The notes under the pieces are model-generated. The model was not told where the DNA came from. It did no database searches and saw only the letters and a list, made by a program, of their open reading frames with translations. Shown one piece after another: positions 55,601 to 64,000 of a stretch of DNA of 64,000 nucleotides (positions are counted from its first letter, which is position 1; every line of letters begins with the position of its first letter). The stretch comes from Siniperca chuatsi (taxonomy: Eukaryota; Chordata; Actinopteri; Centrarchiformes; Sinipercidae), in the NCBI RefSeq assembly GCF_020085105.1, contig NC_058055.1, positions 11,671,822 through 11,735,821 on the forward strand, written 5' to 3'. The position numbers and the translations under genes were made by a program.

Positions 55601-58600
55601 AATCCCCTCACAGCCACCCAGTTCCTGCACGAGCACCACATCAACAAGTGAGCATGACCTGGGGGGGAAGAGGAGGAAGCAGAATTTAATAATGCTAAGG
55701 CCACATCAGTCAGCCAAATGGAAAGCCTGCTTCCTCAGGGTTAGGGAGGGGTGGGGTTAAAACATCAGGCACCAGCTGCTCCCCATGACTGTGCAGATAT
55801 CGCTGCCTAACTGGCTCATCTGTGCTCCAAATGCATCCGGAGCACCTACAGTAGCACACAGACACTGCCAGTGCACCAAGGTCACAGACGGATCAGAAAG
55901 GCAACTGGCAATAACCATCATCGTTAGAGTGGGACAAATAACTACAAAGCGATTGCTGATGCTGAAATATTGGCTTTCTGTATATTTTTATCTACTGGAT
56001 TTGACTTATGTCCTGTAATTCTGTCCATCAGCTGAGCTGTTGCTACAAAAGCAGACAATCTGACATGATTTTTAAGCTATGATTTTTTTTTATACTTTGT
56101 ATTGTCTGTGAAACCCTCAGTTGAAATGGACAAAATGGAGACGTTGTGTGTACTTTGGAGGAATATTCCACTCAGTGCAGAAGCACTGATATTGATCAGG
56201 TCTGTGTGCCTACAGTGAAGGAAATGGTGTGGGAGTTTCCCCATGGGTTGCAAAGCAAGGTCTTACTGGCTCTTTTTAAGCCTTTATCTTTTTTTATACT
56301 TCACTTCTCTCTCACATAGCTCAGTAATCCTGAGACCACACAGTAAAACATTGAATGAAAATTATTTTTTTTCACTGAGATTTCTTTTTTTTTTTTTGCC
56401 CTTAATCTTTAGTTAAATACTTTCCCCTCAACCTTATGCCATCCCCAGAGTCATAGCCTCTGCTAACATAAAGAAACAATAAAGAAAATGCAGCAGTGTG
56501 CACCCTTGCAAAGCCAATGTCTTAATTTCAAGACTTGTTTATTTGTATGGTGGCATAAGGAAACCCTCAAACTCTGAGATTACTCCTCTGGTATCTTTTA
56601 GAGCACAGCAGATTAGTGACCATTTGACTGACTCATTAACGGCAAAGTCAAAACAGTATAATGCAACATTGAATAGCTTTACTTCTGCACAGAGATCAGT
56701 TGATATGGCTGTGCGGAGTCAGATGAGACAGATACTGGACCCGGAGAATCCTCAGTCATTCATTCCTTATTGCTCTGACTGTGCTGCTGAAGGGATGAGC
56801 TGAAGTCAAGACAAGCAGCTGCTTGTAGAAGACAATGGATGCGTAAGCTTTGTTTGGAGATGTTTCCTGCTGCTTCACACAAAAGCTGTGGCAAGGAACT
56901 GCTGTTTGACCATTATTGACCTGAGATTTTGAATTAATTTTGTTTTTACTAGGTTGGTTTGGTTGTTTCAAACTGTTTTTTGAGTTACACCTGAAATGAT
57001 TGCCTTCACAAGAATATATATCATATCATATATATTAGACAGAAAACTTTGAGGCACTGCTCATCCCAGATTATAATGACTGTGTTATTTGTCAAACTGT
57101 GGTCATGATTGTGGTACTAAACATGTTGTCCCAGTAAGAGTTTTCCCATTTACAGTGAAATATTACCTCTCTGTTTTGCTGTTATTTACAATGTATATGT
57201 TTATGATACTGAAGAAGATTGGTATCATATGGTGCATTCATTTTATTAACTTTCATAGAGGTGATACTGTATGTTGTGGTAAATATCTCTGGTGTCTCAA
57301 ATAGCTTGTTACCTTGCATTTTGATGAATGAATCCTATAAAAGGTGAAACATCACATCTCACATCAGAGGTAATTCCCAGAAATTTTCTGTTTTGTAAAA
57401 CAAATACTAAAATGAACAAACTTTTCATTAAGCACCACAGAGAGAAACTATAGAAACTGCACTAACTTGTGGCCCACTCTCTTCTCCCCAGGAATTTCAG
57501 AATTACAGAGCAGTCAATTTCTATATGTACTACTTGACCACCATGACCTAATGGACATCTGCGGCCTGTGGATGATTGGGCAGAGTCGGCCTAAAGGAAC
57601 TCTTAATAATTCAGTTGTTGTAGTTGGTGGATCCCTGCGTAGCTGCTGGTGGTGGTGGTTTTCGGGGGTCATGTGGTCCTGACAGCTGGTGGGGCAGAGA
57701 TTAGGGATGGGCTGGGTGGGACAGAGGGTGGTGGGCACCTGGAGTCTGGAAGGAGCCAGTTTTTAAGAAAACCTCACCCGTCCTTCCTCCAATAAACACA
57801 CAAATGGGTATACACACGCTGACTCTGATCTGTGCATTGTATCTCTGCAATATGTAAATATGCAATATGACTTTTGATCGTCTTTAAGTTGAATGGCATC
57901 ATGTCCTTGCATATTGTCCTTCTCCTCGATTCTGTTGCCAGGTGGGTCTGGTTGACGCAGTTGAGTGACCTTTTCAAATTGAGACAGGGTGCTTCTTAAC
58001 CTACATCCAAATGTTCCCCAAGCTGGCCTGCCCTTTTGTCACTGCAGCCATGTTTCAAAGGGACTCTGACATTTTACATTTGATTTGATTGCATGCAAAT
58101 CCGAGCGGCCTTCCACAACATTTTTATCAACTGTAGACAGACAGGCCAATATTCACTGAGGTTTACAGTAACTATTAACCCATGTATGTGAGAGGAAAAA
58201 CAAGTGACTTAATCAGAAAATAGTGTACATGCTGGCCAGGTTTAAGTGATTATTGGAGTGCGGGACATTTGATGCACCTTGTACATTAATTATTTGTGGG
58301 CTTAATGATGCAAAGAGGACTGGTCAAAGATCTACACTGTAACTGTACAGATAATGTGGATCTTAAGTGATTCCTGTAAAGAATAGGATTAGTAGGAATC
58401 CTTAGAAGGATTCAATGTTTTTGCTATGGATTTTTAAGGAGGATTTGGGCTTTCTGAAACATGGTTTAACCTGTTGTCTCCGAGCATGCTATTTTTGCAC
58501 TCTGTAACCCGTCTTTTGAGACATTGCAGTACAAAATTATATATGTTTTTCTTTTTTGGATTTATCTAGCAACAATCTTTGAGAGCAATGCTAAGTAGCT

Positions 58601-60972
58601 GGCGAAGCTCTTGGCCAGATAGGAATATTTTTTTTGCTGTGGAAGCTAGGGAGCCAGAGACACCTAACCTACAGTGTCATTTTGCTTTTGTTTCAGTCAC
58701 AGTAATGTGAGAGAGACAGAATAAGTATGGGGTTGAAAGCCAAGAATGAACTAAGGTCCTTTTGCAAAAATCCAGATTATCAATTATTTTTAATGTTTAA
58801 ACGCACGCAACATCTTTTGTTTTGAGGTAGTTATATTGAATCCTCCTAGGTTGGTGAGTGGATCGATTGACTAGTGCTGCCTGTCACAAACCTACAGAGA
58901 GGACAGACTCTTCATTTCAAATGGAGATTCTGTTAAGAGAGATTAAGGTAGAAGTCTGGTGGATAAACACTTTATCCTTTTAATCGTCTCTGTTCTTAAA
59001 GCTATTAAAACATGGACTAGCCTCTACCCTCCTGCCCCATTCCAGCCCATTTCCATCCCCTCTCCTCCACCCGCTGGCCTTGGGGGGGGGAAGAGTGCTT
59101 TCTAATGCTTCCATCTTATGATTAACTGTCAGGTCCCCTTGTTGCACACAACAGTTTAACCTAATGAAAGTAACATGTATCTAATCTCTTGATAATGAAA
59201 ACCCAGATTTGCTGCTTGTAAATTAGCCCTAGCTGAAAAACCAATTAGATTTTGATTCGGAGAGTCAAAGTACCATCTCTGTACCTTTTAGCAGGGATCT
59301 GCCAGGCCTGTATCCAGGGTATCTTGTGGGACACAGACAGGGTACAGCTGTTGGATGCCTCGCCAGCAAGTCACCACCACACACTTTTAGCTTGTCTAGC
59401 AGGACAGAGAATCAACATGGCAGCTGCCTGGGTGGGGTGTTCCCAAATTATCTGCAGCTCATAGTTTGGATATGTATCACAAAGGAAACCATGATGCATC
59501 TTGGCTATCTTGGCAAACATCCCAACACAGGGTAATCTTTCAGGCAATGGACCTCTCAGAGAGCCCAGCAGAGACTCTTGAGTCAGTGGGAGTCTCATGT
59601 TTTTAGAAAATTAGCCTTGTGAATAAAGACAGTGAGTCGTCTGTAGTTCATATATCTTGATCCAATAATTCAAGTGAGAAAGAACAAATTTCAAATGGTG
59701 TTGAAAGGCAAACTGTTAATGAGCTGAGATGCTTTGTAGCAAATCTCATCTGCACCAGGAACAAAAAAGCAACCAAGGGGAAGCACAGCTTTTAGTTTGA
59801 ATGGCTTTAATAGGCGTGCCTGAGCTGGTAACAGGGTCTGTATAATGGGGAGCAGAGGAGAAGGTGTGGCCCAAAGACATCTGTCCACTCAGGCCATAAT
59901 GTGTCAACAGCTGCTATAGCATAAAAACACCCTGGGGAAGGAAGTTGAATCATTTAAACATTACAGCAAAGGTGTAACATTATACTCTCTGTTTGGGCTT
60001 TTTTGTGCCTTTTGTGTGTGTGTGTGTGTTTAGTTACATGCACCTACTGTAGCTAAAGGCATGTTAACATGACAAGTAAAACACAAAGGTGGCCTTCTAT
60101 TACCTAAAGCTGACTAAATACTTTGGCTGGCAGACAAGGAAGACCTTACTTTTACTTACACTAACGCTTTACTGTTTACAGAGTTTATCCTTTTTTATTA
60201 TTATTTTTTTAATTAAATGTAATCAGCATTTTACATTTTCATATCTTGTCATCAGATCTGTGACTACATCATCCATGTTGCTTCCTCTGCACAGCTATTC
60301 GCAACGCTTCATCATGCTGCAAATGCCTGTATGGATGACATTTTTTAATTAGTCCTGAATCAGCATTTCAAATGCACTTCATTAGATTATGAATAATAAC
60401 AGCACGAATATAATCAGATGAATATGAACAGATAATCCTCCCTTGGCAATTGCATAGTCTTGGGTTCTGTAACACTCTCAGTACGTGCAATAAAGGCATT
60501 GATTAGCTTTTAAAACCAGCCATGCTATGGCCGTGGCTCTCAGGATGTCGGTTGGTCGGTCCACCACTTTGGTCCACACTGAAATATCTCAACAACTATT
60601 CAATGGATTGTGCTTTGTCTTTATTGCTAATTTGCAAATGTTAGCATGCTAACCTGCTAAGAATATGGTAAACATTCTGCTTGCTTAGCATCAACATATT
60701 AGCATAGTGAGAGTGTTAGCATGCTGATGTTAGCATTTAGCTCAAAGCACTGCTGTGCAGCCTCACAGAGCCGCTAGTGTGGCTGTCTCTTAGTCATATT
60801 ATGATACCAGTTGATACAATGATTCCAGATTATGAACAGTCTCAAGTCTTCTGGCTTCTTGCTTCACAGGTTACCTGTCTTCAAGATTTCTTTGGTGATG
60901 ACGATGTCTTCATTGCCTGTGGACCCGAGAAATTCCGCTATGCCCAGGACGACTTCTCTCTGGATGATAACG
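46326..60972 (+). CDS. dcx: Doublecortin, first three coding exons (3' end beyond the window)
   Basis: Doublecortin binds and stabilises microtubules in migrating and differentiating neurons. Coding exons in view are 46326-46689, 49551-49891 and 60870-60972, giving 269 residues of the usual 360 or so. The protein begins [20 protein letters not shown], nearly identical to mammals. The N-terminal DC domain covers about residues 53-139, with [20 protein letters not shown] and [17 protein letters not shown]. The linker has [14 protein letters not shown]. The C-terminal DC domain covers about 179-262, with [20 protein letters not shown] and [20 protein letters not shown]. Splice phases 1, 0 and 1 keep the frame. 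The exon ending in LDDN has a GTGAGT donor in phase 1; the serine/proline-rich tail should follow after position 64000. Introns are long and repeat-bearing. Identity with dcx rather than a dclk gene rests on the amino end and overall similarity. Confidence 0.97.
46690..49550 (+). other. dcx: dcx intron 2
   Basis: These 2.9 kb of AT-rich DNA sit between the first and second coding exons. I see no exon, RNA gene or recognised mobile element. Confidence 0.6.
49551..49891 (+). CDS. dcx: dcx second coding exon (end of DC1, linker, most of DC2)
   Basis: The acceptor is GCTGTCATAG and the donor GTATGT in phase 0. The exon encodes residues 122-235. The inter-domain linker ([20 protein letters not shown]) differs more from mammals than the flanking DC domains do. 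Confidence 0.97.
50804..50832. repeat. Perfect 13-bp inverted repeat with 3-base loop
   Basis: CAGTTACTTGCAA is followed by TAT and its exact complement TTGCAAGTAACTG. It lies in dcx intron 3, outside any recognised element. Confidence 0.9.
51488..52763. mobile_element. hAT-like non-autonomous element (1276 bp)
   Basis: The left end TAGGGGTGGACGATATGACC and the complement of the right end TAGGGGTGGGCGGTATACAC are inverted repeats. CCATGAAG (51480-51487) and CCATGGAG (52764-52771) agree at 7 of 8 bases, an 8-bp target duplication. The interior has no transposase-length frame; a 79-codon minus-strand frame (52675-52436) resembles nothing known to me. Confidence 0.82.
54329..54346. repeat. Poly-T run
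   Basis: About 18 thymines in dcx intron 3, not attached to a recognisable retroposon. Confidence 0.9.
54590..55200. promoter_or_regulatory. Candidate regulatory element in dcx intron 3
   Basis: This is non-repetitive DNA with several homeodomain-type TAAT/ATTA cores (TGAGTAATAATTATTCCCC, GGCAAGCAATTATTCGC) and a POU-like ATTTGCAT motif near 54856. This is a compositional guess; conservation has not been tested. Confidence 0.22.
60547..60783 (+). repeat. Interspersed teleost repeat, copy 3
   Basis: CGGTTGGTCGGTCCACCACT, ATCTCAACAACTATTCAATG, AAATGTTAGCATGCTAACCT and TGTTAGCATGCTGATGTTAG belong to the family of copies 1 and 2. The copy ends about 87 bases before the dcx third coding exon, close to where branch points lie. 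Confidence 0.8.
60870..60972 (+). CDS. dcx: dcx third coding exon (end of DC2)
   Basis: The acceptor is CTTCACAG and the donor GTGAGT. The exon encodes [20 protein letters not shown] and [14 protein letters not shown], a highly conserved block. It lies 11 kb from the preceding exon and about 90 bases after an interspersed repeat. Confidence 0.97.
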
Positions 60973-63435
60973 GTGAGTGACAGCATTAGTCTATATTTTA
61001 CATCATAGTATACAATAAGTAGGTATATATAGGTCAGTACGTGTATACAGCATATTTTGTCAGACATGATGGAGAACAGTTAATCAGCTTTGTGCAATAT
61101 TATTGTACAACCATGGTAAACATACAGTATGAGTTTATAATAATCATGCAGCAATACTGAATTAAAGACATTGTAGTTGTGAAAAGATTAATGAAACGTA
61201 TAACAGCAAATGACACAGACAAGTGTTTCCATATATACATTAAGACACATTTGACAGGGCTTTTGCATCGTTTGTCTACATTTTGATTTAAATAAGTCTA
61301 TTAAATTGTATATATGACAGCAGTTGGTGGAAGGCATCCAGTGGAATTTGTTTTGCACTTTGAATTTTAGGAATTTGGCTCATGCTTTTACTGAGTCACT
61401 GAAAGTGCAAACCGTACAGTAAGTGTAATGTATATATTGATGTTATGTTTGTATGTGGCATGAGATTTAAATTAGTGCAGTCACAGAGGGTTAGTTTTCC
61501 TGTATTGCAGAGACTTCCTTACTGTGAAATTCCATCCCATCAGTTTAGTAAACATAATATTGTGAGATGAACCTAATGATTTAGATATTTAGAAAAATAA
61601 TTAAAGAAGCAAACTTGAGCAATTTAGCAAAATCCTTAACATTCAATTTAACGTAACTTTCTGATATACTGACCCTGGTTTCCAACATTACACTTGAGCA
61701 CCTAAAATGTATCATGTAGTGTGTGTATGTGTGTATAAATAAATAAAAAAATTAATAAATAAAATGTCCACATAGAGTGAGAGCTATATATTGAGGAGAA
61801 AAATTATGTGAGAGCAAGTCCAAGAAAGAGAGGCAGAGTCAAAGAGGGAAGTCGGTTATCTGCAGCCAGCAGCAAGGATAGGAAAAGGTAGAGAAGAAGA
61901 AGAGCCATTAATCTGTCCGGTGACAGGTTTAGGCCAGCTGATCTGTTGGTGCTGATACGGCTGAGTAGTTGAGGAGAGAAAATGTAAAACCAATCCTCTC
62001 TGAGTGTCTCTGCTCCCCACAGACCTGAAAACCCTATTTTTAACAACCCACTTCCAACTAATGTCCCCTCCTCGAAACATTCAGAATCTTATAAATGTCT
62101 TTTTTTAAACTTAACTTAGCACTGATACAGGGCTGATTTGTCATTATGTTCCCTTCATCCCTTTTCCTCCCCTCGGTTCCTTCTGAAATCTTGGTAGGAT
62201 GGAGTTCATTAATAATGATCTGAGTCCTTTCCTTTCAGCACATTCCCCCCATGGAACCAGAGCTAAATTGTTTGTTTCATTCAGTCTCACCTCGGGGCAA
62301 TACTAAGTAAAATGGCTGAGAGTCTCGAGCATCCAGACATCACTGAGTTGGCCTCAGTAGAGGAAGAGCGAGGCCTGTCTGTGATACATCACATGGGCAT
62401 TACATTACGACAACACACATATTGCTCTGGATGATTTATGGTCAAATCCTGACGTTTTGTAAGGCAACTCTCCTTACAAAGATGACTGATAATAGTTACC
62501 TTCTGATGTGTTTTCAAGGAGTTAAGATTCTATATAAGCAAAAATCAGAGAGACACATGCAAAGAAATGTTCCCTCTATACTTTTGTCTGGGCTGGAGAA
62601 GAACTTTAAATGTATTTCTCTCATTTGTTCTACTCGCACAGTTATTGCTATTAAGCGTGGTTTGGCAGACTTACCAAAATAGATTTAAATCCCTTGTGGT
62701 TATTATTTATACTTCTTATGTTAAATACAAAACTATGCAGATGGACATGCAGACAGAGAGGAGTACATGCGTACCTGCAGCTCTGTTTATGCAGCGACAA
62801 CATCAGTTGAAGCTGAGAGGGAATCTGTGCAGATAGACTTAAGGCTATTTCGAAACCACTGAGTAGACTAGACAAGCTGCCAGTCTGAGGCATTGTCAAA
62901 GGCATGGTGGCACACCTTGCAAACAATAGCACATGAATGTACGTCTGTATCCAGCAGTGTGTGAAGGTTAAGAGAGAAAAGACAGGCATGGTGCGATCCC
63001 GGGAGACGGAGGGAGGACAGATAGTATAATTAGCATCAAAAGTGGAAGAGAGGAGGGAGGGGAGGAAAGAGAGAGCCTGACGGTACAAACAGAGGGGAAG
63101 ATGCAGAGAGAGGAGTAGCAATGTCTGGAGTCTGTCTACCCTGATTTAATACAGTGACCCAGAATATGCTGTATACATTTCTATATGATTTGAATAAGCA
63201 CTCACTGCTATACATTTACATGAATTTACAAGCAACAGATATCACTTTCTTGAATAATAGCCAGTAAACCCAGGTATATAAAGATGGCAGTCAAACTAAA
63301 CACTGATGTTTACAAAAAACCAAGGTGCAGCAACCATTTTAAAAGCCTGCATGCTTCTGGTGTGAATTTGACATTGTGACATTTGTGAAGAGACATGGTT
63401 TCCTCATCCTTGTTGTATTTTCTACTTGATTATTA
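60973..63435 (+). other. dcx: dcx intron 4, left part
   Basis: Non-coding DNA follows the third coding exon. A GA-rich tract at about 62990-63120 and an AATAAA-rich tract near 61736-61765 are the only features noted. The next dcx exon is not in the window. Confidence 0.5.
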
Positions 63436-63847
63436 CTTCCACCAAAGAGATTATGTTCTCAGTGCCGTTTGTCTGTCAGCAGGATTACGAAAAAACGACT
63501 GGCCTGATTTTCATGATACTTGGTGGAAGGGTGTAGCATGGGCCAAGGAAGAACCCAAATTTGGAGCGGATCCGAATCATGGGGCACACAAATAATTTTT
63601 CACTTTCGTTAACATTGCCAGAGGTGTCACCGGTGTCTATGGCAAAATGAACTGAATTCGTCGAGCATGCGCGAACCCGTTGAACACATACAACAAAAAA
63701 TAATAGTAGATAACCATCAGTAGCCTCAAACATCACTGTAGAAACAATTGCAGCAGGTATGTAAGAAATAAGCAATCAGGGATGTGATTTTTAGGCACAA
63801 CCATATATCCTTGGCCGAGGTCTGCGCTCTGGGTGCCCTTCTAGTTC
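63436..63847 (+). repeat. Interspersed teleost repeat near the window end
   Basis: TTTGTCTGTCAGCAGGATTA, TTCATGATACTTGGTGGAAG, GGGCCAAGGAAGAACCCAAA and GGAGCGGATCCGAATCATGG are hallmarks of a common fish repeat. Its right end reads GGTCTGCGCTCTGGGTGCCC and TTCTAGTT. Confidence 0.65.
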
Positions 63848-64000
63848 CTGCTTATTTCTGTCTCCTTATCATGCTTGTGCTGTGGGCCCACACTAAACTG
63901 GGTGTGTTGCCATGCATTGTATGTTGTTAGAATCCAAAATACTAGGGCAAACGGGAAGCAACACAATACCATTAGGAAGTTAAAGCCATTTAGTATTTGG

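Larger units (their letters stand above)
52772..60546 (+). other. dcx: dcx intron 3, remaining part
   Basis: The 11 kb intron spans 49892-60869. Apart from the hAT-like element, the candidate regulatory stretch, a CA tract (about 55480-55500), a TG tract (60013-60029) and a repeat near its end, it holds no recognised feature. No open frame within it resembles a protein. Confidence 0.5.

Noticed and set aside
62651..63121. 156-codon minus-strand frame in dcx intron 4
   Set aside because: It derives partly from a GA-rich tract read as Leu/Ser-rich protein; low complexity rather than coding.

Overview
The window is nuclear DNA of a ray-finned fish, most likely a spiny-rayed (percomorph) teleost. 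It is AT-rich, its genes have GT-AG introns, and it is full of interspersed repeats typical of such genomes: Tc1, hAT-type MITEs, L2-like LINEs and Ty3/gypsy. There are no bacterial operons, CRISPR arrays or rRNA genes, and I recognised no tRNA gene.

Three protein-coding genes can be read. (1) il13ra2, interleukin-13 receptor subunit alpha-2, lies on the + strand at 3446-15129. Nine coding exons join in frame to 403 codons, giving a signal peptide, fibronectin-type receptor modules, a WSEWS box, one membrane segment and a short tail. (2) tmem47 or a tmem47-like gene lies on the - strand at 33662-26186. Three exons encode a 179-aa four-span protein of the PMP22/EMP/claudin superfamily. (3) dcx (doublecortin) lies on the + strand. 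A probable non-coding first exon ends at 43563 and three coding exons follow (46326-60972). The window ends inside the next intron, so the last part of dcx is missing.

Layout: 1-3240 is upstream DNA with a Tc1 3' fragment and a hAT-like MITE. 3446-15129 is il13ra2, whose 6.9 kb intron before the membrane exon holds a LINE fragment joined to a 3'-truncated Ty3/gypsy element that is itself interrupted by a second LINE. 15130-25430 is intergenic, with a MITE-like repeat split by an L2-like LINE. 25431-33662 is tmem47. 33663-43330 is intergenic, with a MITE nested in an older repeat. 43340-64000 is dcx, whose introns carry a 1.28 kb hAT-like element and other repeats.

The genes do not form a pathway: one is a cytokine (decoy-type) receptor, one a junctional tetraspan protein and one a neuronal microtubule-binding protein. 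The most informative novelty is the layered transposon history, in which target-site duplications or split homologies allow the order of insertion to be read. I found no evidence for a new enzymatic or defence system.
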